A stretch of DNA of 6,231 bases from Holophagae bacterium. GTDB lineage: Bacteria > Acidobacteriota > Thermoanaerobaculia > Thermoanaerobaculales > Sulfomarinibacteraceae. The notes under the pieces were generated by a model. The model was not told where the DNA came from. It was given only the letters and a program-made list of their open reading frames with translations, and did not search any database. Of this stretch, positions 1 to 6,231 are shown one piece after another. A program made the translations under genes and the position numbers. Position 1 is the stretch's first letter; each line of letters opens with the position of its first letter. The stretch covers positions 1 through 6,231 of the forward strand of contig DAOWGJ010000230.1 in NCBI GenBank assembly GCA_030637505.1, written 5' to 3'.

Positions 1-1
1 A

Positions 2-1753
2 CGAGGGCGCAAGCGATTCCGTCGTTTGAACCTGGTACTGGCCGTCGCTGCGTACCTGCTGGTGGTCTACGCCACCTTCTTGACCCGCTCCGGCGTGCTC
101 TCCGACTTCTCGGTGCACTCCTTCGTCGATCTGGGCATTTCGGGGTGGCTGGTTTTCAATATTGTCTTCTTCTTGCTCCTGTCCGTCGTGATGTTGGCTT
201 GGAGGTGGCGTGAGATTCCCAGTGCCGAGGGCGATGAGCCCTTCTTTTCGCGGACGATTTTCTTCGTTCTGGGGATCTTGATGCTGATCTTGATCGCCCT
301 GGTGGTGGTCTTCGGCACGTCGGCGCCGTTGATCACCCGCTTGTGGATGGCGAATCCTGCCCAGGTCGGCCCGGACTTTTACAATGGACTGGGATTCTGG
401 TTGGCCATTGTGTTGGCTCTGGTTCTCGGCGCGACCCCGTTTCTTGCCTGGCACAGGGTCCGCAAGGACATCGGTGGACGTTTCGGCGCCATCGTGGCGG
501 TGGCGGTCGTCATGGTAGGTGGTGTTGCGGCCTTTGGTGTGCGGGACTGGCGTGCTCTGATTTACCTGTTGGTCGTATTCTACTCGACGGTTGGCAATGC
601 CTGGGCATTGATCGAAAAAGTGAGGGCCGGCTCCTGGCGGCGCGTTGGTGGGGAACTGACCCACGTGGGATTGGGTTTGATGCTGGTGGGTTTCCTGACA
701 ACAGGCGCCTTCGACGTCGAAACAAAGGTTCGATTGGTCCAGGGGGAACCACAAGAGGTTCTCGGTTACACAATGACCTTTACCGGGGTCGACAAACCGA
801 CGCCGGCCAGTCGTGACGCGATGGTGGTTGAGGTTCAGGACCGCTCCGGCGCCGAGTTCATTCTGCGACCGCTGATGTGGGTTAACGAGCAGAGTAACCA
901 GCTGGTGGCCAATCCCGATATCCGATCGACCTTCGGCGGAGATCTTTACGTTGCCCCGGTCGAATATCAGCCGGGAGATCCGACGCCTGCAAGCGGTCGG
1001 TTGCTCTTGATCAAGGATCAGCCCGCAGCCTTCCGTGATTGGACGCTGGTCTTCCAGGGTTTCGACATGGATGGTGAGCACGCGAAGGGTGAGGCGATGG
1101 ACATCGGTATCGCTGTCGAGATCCGGCGGCCCGATCAGGAGCCTGTGATCGTCACCCCTCACATGGTGGCGGGCGAAGAGGGCATGCGTCATTTGCCGGC
1201 CGACATCCCAGGCACCGATGGAACGCTCCACGCCATTGCAATGGCCGTGGATGTCGGCAGGGTCCAGGTTGAACTGCACGGGCTCGGCGGCGGCATTGGG
1301 CTGGAGCGGGTCGTCAAGATCGGTGACAGCGTCACCTATCAGGGGATGACTATTGCTTTCGACGGCTTTGATCTCTCCGATTTCGATCCTGAAGCCGGGA
1401 AGATGAGTTTTGGCGCCGTGTTTTCGGTCAACCGAGATGGTGAGACCTTCGAGGTTGTGCCCCATTATCGGAATCTCGAGGGTGGACCCACCGTTGACCC
1501 GGCATCGATTCCCGGGACCGGCGGCATGTCCTTGACCATGGGCCGAGTCTCCGCCGATGACGGACCGGTTGAACTCAGACTCTACGATCCTTTCCTCTCC
1601 GAACAGCCGGGAGAGCCGGCCAGCCTTGTGGTGGATGTCTCGACCAAACCCCTGATCAGCCTTGTCTGGATCGGAACGCTGCTGATGATCGCCGGGATCT
1701 CCATCGCCCTGTTTTTGAGGCGGCGGGATGTTAAGACGATTGAAGAAGGCTAG
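2..1753 (+). CDS. ccmF: Cytochrome c-type biogenesis protein CcmF, C-terminal part (5' end outside window)
   Basis: CcmF is the membrane core of the system I cytochrome c heme lyase, which passes heme from CcmE to apocytochrome c on the periplasmic side. The reading frame is already open at base 2, so the start codon and the WWD heme-binding motif lie upstream. Residues below are counted from the codon at base 2. The segment GTFL-RSGVL-type motif appears as ATFLTRSGVLSDFSVHSF, giving the periplasmic heme-ligand histidine at residue 39 (equivalent to E. coli H303). The second transmembrane histidine is residue 221 in ELTHVGLG (equivalent to H491). About seven hydrophobic helices lie between residues 10 and 237, then a long periplasmic region, then a final helix at 551-572 followed by RRRD. 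The periplasmic region spans about 310 residues, far longer than in E. coli, and looks like three tandem beta domains starting near residues 243, 334 and 436. The family call is firm. No downstream gene follows on this strand, so ccmF ends its transcription unit here. Confidence 0.93.
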   Translation, partial: RGRKRFRRLNLVLAVAAYLLVVYATFLTRSGVLSDFSVHSFVDLGISGWLVFNIVFFLLLSVVMLAWRWREIPSAEGDEPFFSRTIFFVLGILMLILIALVVVFGTSAPLITRLWMANPAQVGPDFYNGLGFWLAIVLALVLGATPFLAWHRVRKDIGGRFGAIVAVAVVMVGGVAAFGVRDWRALIYLLVVFYSTVGNAWALIEKVRAGSWRRVGGELTHVGLGLMLVGFLTTGAFDVETKVRLVQGEPQEVLGYTMTFTGVDKPTPASRDAMVVEVQDRSGAEFILRPLMWVNEQSNQLVANPDIRSTFGGDLYVAPVEYQPGDPTPASGRLLLIKDQPAAFRDWTLVFQGFDMDGEHAKGEAMDIGIAVEIRRPDQEPVIVTPHMVAGEEGMRHLPADIPGTDGTLHAIAMAVDVGRVQVELHGLGGGIGLERVVKIGDSVTYQGMTIAFDGFDLSDFDPEAGKMSFGAVFSVNRDGETFEVVPHYRNLEGGPTVDPASIPGTGGMSLTMGRVSADDGPVELRLYDPFLSEQPGEPASLVVDVSTKPLISLVWIGTLLMIAGISIALFLRRRDVKTIEEG

Positions 1754-1799
1754 GAAGCTGGGACTACGCCAGGTCTCTTTGGTGCTGCGCAGGGGTCTC

Positions 1800-1863
1800 A
1801 TGGTGGGCCAAGGCCCACCCTACCAAGAGCCGGAATTCCGTAGGGTGGGCCTTGGCCCACCAT
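1800..1863. repeat. REPIN-like nested inverted repeat with GTAG-headed hairpins
   Basis: Two perfect 24-base arms at 1800-1823 and 1840-1863 are reverse complements separated by 16 bases. Each arm also folds on itself: GGTGGGCC and GGCCCACC form an 8-bp stem around a 2-base loop. Read outward from the spacer, each arm begins GTAG directly before its hairpin (minus strand from 1823, plus strand from 1840). GTAG next to a short palindrome is the hallmark of REP sequences recognised by RAYT (Y1-type) transposases, and two REPs in opposite orientation make a REPIN. The spacer contains a separate 10-base palindrome, CGGAATTCCG, at 1831-1840. The element sits between convergent ccmF and protease genes, where a strong stem could slow transcription from both sides, but no T-tract follows either arm. 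The repeat is seen directly; the REPIN identity is inferred. Confidence 0.8.
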
Positions 1864-1874
1864 CTGTTGGCCGA

Positions 1875-1904
1875 TTGCCCTTCGGGCAACGCGCGCCGCC
1901 CTAC
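1875..1904 (-). repeat. Possible third, degenerate REP-like unit overlapping the protease stop codon
   Basis: On the minus strand this stretch begins GTAGGG, the same first six bases as the two REP-like arms nearby. Further on it holds a 6-bp hairpin, TTGCCC / GGGCAA, with a 3-base loop at 1875-1889. The hairpin is separated from GTAGGG by a GC-rich run, so it does not match the neighbouring arms in detail. The TAG stop of the protease gene (1901-1903) is part of this GTAG. It may be a diverged member of the same repeat cluster, or simply a terminator-like hairpin at the end of the protease gene. No T-tract is present. Confidence 0.35.
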
Positions 1905-3010
1905 CCCGGCCCATCCAACTTGACTTTGACCTCTCTGACCTTGCCGTCTCTGACGAGGGTTACGGTGACGGTCTCGCCTGCTCGGCGGCGTTCCAGGGCC
2001 AGGCCCAGTTCTCCGCGTTTCCGGATGCGTTCGCCGTTGACGGCGACGACGACGTCTCCCAGCAGAATCCGGCCCTGACGGCTCCGTCGGGTCGGCTGGA
2101 ATCCGGCTCTGTCCGCTCCGCTGCCGGGCGTCACGTGGAGCACCACCGGTCCCTCGAGACCGAATCGGCGGCTGACGGTGTCCGGCGCCAATTCAACTCC
2201 CAGGGTCGGTCGCTGAATCTTGCCGAAGGCGATCAAATCGGAGACGACCCAGCGAACGGTATCGACGGGGATGGCGAAGCCGATGCCCGCATAGCCGCCC
2301 GAAGGGCTGACGATGGCAGTGTTGACCCCAATCAGCCGCCCGGCGGAGTCCAGTAGCGGACCGCCTGAATTGCCGGGGTTGATGGCGGCGTCGGTCTGGA
2401 TGACGTCCCGAATGGGGAGACCGGCAACTGAATTGATCTCCCGCCCCAGCGCCGAGATGATACCGGTCGTCAGGGTCTGGTCAAAACCGAAAGGGTTGCC
2501 GATCGCAAGCACCGTCCTGCCGACTTCGAGATCGTGTGACGTGCCCAACCGGATAGCTTTGAGACGCTCGACGGGTGCGTCGATGCGGAGGATGGCCAGA
2601 TCTTTCTCGGCGGCGTAACCCACCAGTTCGGCCGACCAGGAACTCTGGTCCGCCAGGGTGACCTCGGCCCTTCTGGCATCCTGAATGACGTGGAAGTTGG
2701 TGACGATGTGGCCCTTGTCATCCCAGATGAAGCCGGACCCGGTGCCCTGGGGAATCTCCATGGCCCGGAAGCTGAAGAAATCGCGTCTGAGACCGATCGA
2801 GGTGATGTAGACGACCGAGGGTGAAGCCTCTTTGAACAGGGCAGTGACGGACTGCTCCTCGTGGGTCAGCGCCCCCCGGGGCGAAATATTGCGCGAAGCA
2901 ACCTGCGTCCCATCGACATCGGCCAGACACGCCGAAGCAAAGGTCAACACCGAGGCCGCCGTCATCCCAACAACGATCGAGGAAACGGTGGGTGTCGAAA
3001 AACGAAACAT
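1901..3010 (-). CDS. HtrA/Deg-family exported serine protease with one PDZ domain
   Basis: This is a trypsin-fold serine protease of the HtrA family (MEROPS S1C), which degrades or refolds damaged envelope proteins. Residues are counted from the ATG at 3010 (369 aa). A hydrophobic export signal covers about residues 8-30, with possible cleavage after CLA. The catalytic triad is complete: His107 in TNFHVI, Asp137 in EKDLAILRI and Ser215 in INPGNSGGPLL. The sequence GTGSGFIWDDKGHIVTNFHV is typical of the Deg1/HhoA-like branch. One PDZ domain spans about residues 267-365, with GPVVLHVTPGSGADRAGF and ILLGDVVVAVNG; DegP itself has two. An in-frame TTG at 3022 would add four residues. I prefer the ATG because a GGGGG stretch lies five bases upstream of it and falls inside the coding region if TTG is used. 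The gene lies 77 bases downstream of the kinase gene, on the same strand, so co-transcription is plausible. Family call firm; exact member and substrate unknown. Confidence 0.93.
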   Translation of the reverse strand: MFRFSTPTVSSIVVGMTAASVLTFASACLADVDGTQVASRNISPRGALTHEEQSVTALFKEASPSVVYITSIGLRRDFFSFRAMEIPQGTGSGFIWDDKGHIVTNFHVIQDARRAEVTLADQSSWSAELVGYAAEKDLAILRIDAPVERLKAIRLGTSHDLEVGRTVLAIGNPFGFDQTLTTGIISALGREINSVAGLPIRDVIQTDAAINPGNSGGPLLDSAGRLIGVNTAIVSPSGGYAGIGFAIPVDTVRWVVSDLIAFGKIQRPTLGVELAPDTVSRRFGLEGPVVLHVTPGSGADRAGFQPTRRSRQGRILLGDVVVAVNGERIRKRGELGLALERRRAGETVTVTLVRDGKVREVKVKLDGPG

Positions 3011-3020
3011 CAGAGCCCCC
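3011..3020 (-). promoter_or_regulatory. Candidate ribosome binding site deciding the protease start
   Basis: On the minus strand a GGGGG run (3020-3016) is followed by five bases and then ATG at 3010. It is a G-rich rather than consensus Shine-Dalgarno site, but better placed than anything upstream of the alternative TTG at 3022. The rest of the 77-base gap up to the kinase stop codon shows only a weak 4-bp hairpin and no clear terminator. Confidence 0.4.
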
Positions 3021-3087
3021 AAAAGTCCATTATCTCAGGTCCTGCAGATGGAGAGACCCTCTGTCGGAGGCCAGCCTGGGGAATGTC

Positions 3088-5751
3088 TCAGGGATTCTCT
3101 GCTTGCTTACTCAGTTCGATCAACACGATATCCGAGTCTTCGCTCAATCGATCGAACACGATCTGGGTTCCGTCCGGCGTGATGTCGAAGGTGCGCATGG
3201 TGGCGGTCGCGTCCAGTTGGGTCAGCTGCCGGTCCTTCATCGTGGTGAGATCCAGCAGCCAGAAATCCTGAGCTGGCCCCTGGCCCCGCATGGTGACCAG
3301 ACCCGTTCCGTCCGGCAGGAATCGGGCGCGCTGGCCGAACCGGAACACCTCGATCTCCGGCAGTTCCACCGGGTCCCCGTTGGGGCGGACGGCCAAGAGC
3401 GGCGAGACCACGTTGACCTGTGCGCCGGTGTAGACGATCAGGTTCCCGTCCGGCGACCAGACCGGATTCAACGCCTCGCCGTCGACGATCTGCTCCGGTG
3501 CGCCGCCGTCCACCGGGATCTTGAACAGGCCTTGCCCACCCGCCTCAAAACCTCCGCTGACGATCCACCGCCCGTCGGGAGACCACGCGGCTGCACCACG
3601 GGCATCCACGCTTCCCGTCAGCATCTTGAGCAGCGTGCCGTCGGCTCTCAGGGTGTGAAGTCGCCACCCGTCGTCCTTCAGAAGCAGCAGAACAACCGAT
3701 TCGCCGTCGGGAGAGACTGCCGCCGGCTCCAGCAGCGCCGTCTCGCTGCCCCGCCAGATCTCCGCGATCCTACCCTCTGAGTAGCGCCACAACCCGTCAC
3801 CGCTCCCTCGCGAGGACAGGTAGTACAGCGACGAACCGCCGAACCGCGGGGCCAGCGCGCGGGTCGTCTGTAGGTTGGCAAACGGTTCGGCGTCGCTCTC
3901 GGTCGCCGGCCGGTCCAGGATCGGCACGCTCCATAACGCCGCTCGAGGATCCTGGACCGTTGCCACCAGGCGGCGCCCGTCGGCACTGGCCGCCACCGAG
4001 CCGTACTGTTCCAGTCCGACACTTGCACGTCGTGAGACCTTGGTCTCCACGTCGACCGCCCATAGCCACGGCCCGGCGCCGTCGGTATCCCGCGCGCTGT
4101 AGAGCACCGTCCTCTCATCGATCGGCGCCGGATAACGCACGTCCAGCTTCCGCCGGGTCAGTTGCTCCAGTCCCTCGCCGTTTACACGCACCCGCCACAG
4201 ATCCATCTCCAGGGTGGCCGGCCGGCCGCGGACCACGTAGATCCACTGCCCGTCCATCGACCATACCGGATAATGCTGGTGTATACCCGCGGGCGGACCG
4301 AGGATCTTACGGATGTTCGTTCCGTTGCGGTCGGCGATGTAGAGCGGGTCTCCTGCCAGGCGCTCGTGATACACAACCTGCTCGCCGTCGGGGGACCATG
4401 CCACGTTGACGACGTGCTCTCCGAGGAAGTTGCGCAACGACCCACCTAACAGGGGCATCGACCGCACCCTTCGCCATGGACCGCCGCCGAGCCAGATTTC
4501 CGACCCGTCGCCGTTGAACCCGACACTGCGCACCGGAGCGCGGACGTCCTCCAACGCGAACTCGTCCGTACCCGAGACCAGCTGTCGGAATTCGCCCGCA
4601 TCGATCTGGCTGACGATGATCTCGAACGGTCCGTTGCGGTCGGAGACGAAGGCGACGAATCTGCCGTCGGGCGAGATTGCGGCGTCAAACTCAGACCCTT
4701 CGAAATCGGTGAGCTTTGTGAATCTGGCGCCGGCGAGTGGGTTATCACCGCCCGAGTCGGACTGAACGGATGCGGGCCGCGAGAAGGACAGCAGCGCGGC
4801 GGTCAGGCTTGCAACGAGGGCGACCGCCAGCACGGCAAGTGCGATCTTGTAGCCGCCCGAGGAACTCCCGGCAGCCGGTGGAGGTTGATCCGTTTCCTGC
4901 AACTCAATTCGGGCGTCGGCGATGTGGTGCAGACGGTTGCGCGGATCCTTGCTCAGGCAGCGTTGGAGCAGGCGCCGAATCGCAGATGGCGTGTCTTCGG
5001 GAAGCCGTTTCCAATCCGGCTCGATCTGCAGGATTGCCGCGATCGAATCGGACGCCGTCGCGCCGCCGAACAACATTTTCCCCGTCAGGCACTCCCAGAG
5101 CACACAGCCGAAAGACCAAATGTCGCTGCGCTCGTCGATCTCCTGGCAGCGTGCCTGCTCCGGGCTCATATAAGAGGCGGTGCCGAGCAGAACGCCCTCG
5201 CGAGTCACTCGGGCAGTCAGGGTTGGAGACTCGGCAACGGATGTGGCAGTCGATGGAGTGGAGGCCGGCGACTCGAGAGCCTTGGCCAAGCCGAAATCGA
5301 GGACCTTGATACCGCCCTCGGAGTTGAACATGATGTTGGCGGGTTTGAGATCACGGTGGACGATCCCGCGATCGTGGGCGGCCTCCATCGCATCGGCGAT
5401 CTGCACGGCAATCCGTAGGGTCTCGGCCACCGGGATCGGGCCGCGGGCTATAATTTGGTCGAGGCCTTCACCGTTCACCAGCTCCATGACCAGAACATGG
5501 CGGCCGTCGACGTGCTCGAGCCCGTACAGGGTGGCGATGTTCGGGTGGTTGAGGGCGCCGAGGACCCTCGCCTCGCGCTCGAATCGGGCATGTCTCTCTT
5601 TGTCCCCCTCGAACGCCTCGGGCAGGACCTTCAGGGCCACCTCGCGATCGAGGCGGGTGTCGATCGCCCGCCACACCTGGCCCATCCCGCCCTCGCCGAT
5701 CTTCTCGATCAGGCGGTAGTGCAGCAGGTTCTGTTCGGCTTCGATCGTCAT
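3088..5751 (-). CDS. Transmembrane Ser/Thr protein kinase with extracytoplasmic PD40/TolB-like beta-propeller
   Basis: This 887-residue protein is a Hanks-type (PknB-like) kinase that should phosphorylate Ser/Thr on cytoplasmic targets in response to something bound outside the membrane. The kinase domain covers about residues 13-285 and has all key elements: glycine loop GEGGMG (19-24), Lys41 in VALKV, Glu60 in EREARVL, catalytic loop HRDLKPAN with Asp134, DFG (152-154), SPEQA (196-200) and Asp210 in RSDIWSFG. It should be active. A proline/serine-rich linker leads to one membrane helix at 303-323. The remaining ~560 residues carry about ten copies of the xSPDGxxVhh motif (near 360, 413, 453, 498, 589, 680, 724, 766, 812 and 858), the signature of PD40/WD40-like propellers related to TolB. 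The ligand cannot be read from sequence. The start is ATG at 5751 with GAAG five bases upstream. The gene follows an intergenic region and precedes the protease, so it probably leads the transcription unit. This architecture is common in Acidobacteriota. Confidence 0.94.
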   Translation of the reverse strand: MTIEAEQNLLHYRLIEKIGEGGMGQVWRAIDTRLDREVALKVLPEAFEGDKERHARFEREARVLGALNHPNIATLYGLEHVDGRHVLVMELVNGEGLDQIIARGPIPVAETLRIAVQIADAMEAAHDRGIVHRDLKPANIMFNSEGGIKVLDFGLAKALESPASTPSTATSVAESPTLTARVTREGVLLGTASYMSPEQARCQEIDERSDIWSFGCVLWECLTGKMLFGGATASDSIAAILQIEPDWKRLPEDTPSAIRRLLQRCLSKDPRNRLHHIADARIELQETDQPPPAAGSSSGGYKIALAVLAVALVASLTAALLSFSRPASVQSDSGGDNPLAGARFTKLTDFEGSEFDAAISPDGRFVAFVSDRNGPFEIIVSQIDAGEFRQLVSGTDEFALEDVRAPVRSVGFNGDGSEIWLGGGPWRRVRSMPLLGGSLRNFLGEHVVNVAWSPDGEQVVYHERLAGDPLYIADRNGTNIRKILGPPAGIHQHYPVWSMDGQWIYVVRGRPATLEMDLWRVRVNGEGLEQLTRRKLDVRYPAPIDERTVLYSARDTDGAGPWLWAVDVETKVSRRASVGLEQYGSVAASADGRRLVATVQDPRAALWSVPILDRPATESDAEPFANLQTTRALAPRFGGSSLYYLSSRGSGDGLWRYSEGRIAEIWRGSETALLEPAAVSPDGESVVLLLLKDDGWRLHTLRADGTLLKMLTGSVDARGAAAWSPDGRWIVSGGFEAGGQGLFKIPVDGGAPEQIVDGEALNPVWSPDGNLIVYTGAQVNVVSPLLAVRPNGDPVELPEIEVFRFGQRARFLPDGTGLVTMRGQGPAQDFWLLDLTTMKDRQLTQLDATATMRTFDITPDGTQIVFDRLSEDSDIVLIELSKQAENP

Positions 5752-5888
5752 TGGGTCTTCGGGCCCCCGGATTAGTAGAGCACCACGTAATGGCGGTTAG
5801 TTTTTTCGTTTGCCTCATTCAGCGTAGCACGGTGGTCGTGGGTCAACCGTTCCGTAAGGAGGGAGGCAAAGGTAAAGCAAACGATATT
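5752..5888. other. Intergenic region upstream of the kinase gene; expected promoter location, none identified
   Basis: This stretch is less GC-rich than its neighbours and must carry the kinase promoter if the gene is not read through from the terminated gene to the right. On the minus strand a TTGACC sequence (5846-5841) resembles a -35 box, but no acceptable -10 lies 16-18 bases downstream of it. The 8-base pair TTTGCCTC (5809-5816) and GAGGCAAA (5863-5870) is an inverted repeat that could arise by chance. No convincing gene is seen on either strand. Confidence 0.4.
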
Positions 5889-5935
5889 GAACCACGAAGA
5901 AACAAAGAATACGAAGAGAAGGCAAGAGGAAAGAA
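5889..5935. repeat. Degenerate purine-rich short-period repeat (ACGAAG-type)
   Basis: The plus strand runs as imperfect 9-10-base units built around CACGAAGAA, CAAAGAATA, CGAAGAGAA and GCAAGAGGA. There are almost no T residues. From memory, intergenic strings starting AACCACGAAG and repeating ACGAAG recur in many environmental bacterial genomes; this looks like a decayed copy. It encodes nothing convincing. The function, if any, is unknown. Confidence 0.45.
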
Positions 5936-5946
5936 CCGGGATATTG

Positions 5947-5979
5947 AAAAACCCCACGACGCCTCGGCGCCGTGGGGTT
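5947..5979 (-). terminator. Rho-independent terminator of the 3-hydroxyacyl-CoA dehydrogenase gene
   Basis: Arms at 5950-5958 (AACCCCACG) and 5971-5979 (CGTGGGGTT) pair over nine bases. The stem continues inward for three G-C pairs past one A-C mismatch to a short loop. Read on the minus strand, the stem runs into TTTTT (5951-5947, partly shared with the stem end) and then CAATAT. The hairpin begins 24 bases after the stop codon of the dehydrogenase gene, the expected place for its intrinsic terminator. It should also separate that gene from the kinase gene. Confidence 0.85.
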
Positions 5980-6002
5980 GGTGTGTTGCTAATAAAGTCC
6001 GT

Positions 6003-6231
6003 TCAGCCGATGCGATAGCGTGCTACGTCGGGATTGACGCCTACGGGCTTGAACCCCTCCCAGACGTAGAAGCCGCGACCGGACTTGGCGCCCAGTTGGC
6101 CGGACTCGACAAGACGCTTGAGCAGGGAGGTCGGCTTGTAGAACGAGCCGAACTCTTCTTCCAGGACGTTGCAGATGAAGACCATGACATCGAGACCGAC
6201 GAAGTCCGCCGTCATCAGGGGACCCATCTTG
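6003..6231 (-). CDS. 3-hydroxyacyl-CoA dehydrogenase, C-terminal end (start outside window)
   Basis: Only the last 75 residues are visible, and the frame stays open through the right edge of the window, so the NAD-binding Rossmann domain is missing. The visible part matches the C-terminal helical domain of 3-hydroxyacyl-CoA / 3-hydroxybutyryl-CoA dehydrogenases. It has MGPLMTADFVGLD at residues 2-14 (family pattern MGPxxLxDxxGLD) and LGAKSGRGFYVWE at about 46-57 (family pattern G-x-K-x-G-x-GFY). These enzymes oxidise the 3-hydroxyl of acyl-CoA with NAD+ in beta-oxidation, or run in reverse in butyrate/PHB-type pathways. It could be a stand-alone Hbd/PaaH-type enzyme or the end of a fused multifunctional protein. 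The short tail after GFY, ending YRIG, favours a stand-alone enzyme. An intrinsic terminator follows the TGA. The family is confident; substrate range cannot be judged. Confidence 0.88.
   Translation of the reverse strand, partial: KMGPLMTADFVGLDVMVFICNVLEEEFGSFYKPTSLLKRLVESGQLGAKSGRGFYVWEGFKPVGVNPDVARYRIG

Noticed and set aside
1728..2078. A plus-strand open frame starting with ATG inside the end of ccmF
   Set aside because: Its translation runs through the REPIN-like palindrome and then antisense to the protease gene. No Shine-Dalgarno site or family resemblance supports it.
3026..3034. A GATAAT -10-like sequence on the minus strand just upstream of the protease
   Set aside because: There is no matching -35 box at suitable spacing, so an internal promoter is not supported.
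4737..5309. A 190-codon plus-strand open frame opposite the kinase gene, and other long frames overlapping the kinase and protease
   Set aside because: They are rich in Arg, Ser and Pro, resemble no known family, and lie opposite or out of frame with well-recognised domains. They are by-products of high GC content.
5822..5846. A TTGACC -35-like sequence on the minus strand upstream of the kinase
   Set aside because: No sequence resembling TATAAT lies at 16-18 bases; the nearest candidate, TACGCT, is at 14. One box alone is not enough to call a promoter.
5856..5866. A strong Shine-Dalgarno-like AAGGAGGGAGG on the plus strand
   Set aside because: No start codon lies within a useful distance and no plus-strand gene follows.
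5772..5957. A 61-codon minus-strand frame in the intergenic region
   Set aside because: It reads through the purine-rich repeat and into the terminator stem. The hydrophobic look of its start comes from the poly-pyrimidine strand, not from a real membrane segment.

Overview
The window is a GC-rich chromosomal fragment from a Gram-negative-type bacterium. It holds four protein genes, two of them cut by the window edges, and no RNA genes, CRISPR array, insertion sequence or phage gene. The best guess for the host is an Acidobacteriota member or a similar environmental lineage. The main clue is the Ser/Thr kinase joined through one membrane helix to a PD40-type beta-propeller, an architecture abundant in that phylum. 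System I cytochrome c maturation (CcmF) and a beta-oxidation-type dehydrogenase fit but are not diagnostic. The assignment is inference.

Layout from left to right. Bases 2-1753 (+) encode the C-terminal part of CcmF, the heme-lyase core protein of cytochrome c maturation. Its last periplasmic region appears to contain three tandem copies of a beta domain. Bases 1754-1900 form a convergent junction with a strong nested inverted repeat. Each arm is itself a hairpin preceded by GTAG, the organisation of REP/REPIN elements mobilised by RAYT transposases; no RAYT gene is present here. Bases 1901-3010 (-) encode an exported HtrA/Deg-type serine protease with one PDZ domain. Bases 3088-5751 (-) encode the 887-residue transmembrane Ser/Thr kinase with its extracytoplasmic propeller. 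Bases 5752-6002 are intergenic, with a degenerate purine-rich repeat and an intrinsic terminator for the gene to the right. Bases 6003-6231 (-) encode the C-terminal end of a 3-hydroxyacyl-CoA dehydrogenase.

How the genes relate. The kinase and protease lie head-to-tail on the minus strand, 77 bases apart, with no clear terminator between them. They could form a two-gene unit acting at the envelope: a propeller sensor kinase and a periplasmic quality-control protease. CcmF also works at the periplasmic face of the membrane but converges on this unit and is transcribed separately. The dehydrogenase is closed off by its own terminator and appears unrelated.

I see no clearly new defence, mobile or biosynthetic system. 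The points most worth a second look are the REPIN-like repeat, the triplicated CcmF periplasmic domain and the kinase-protease pairing.
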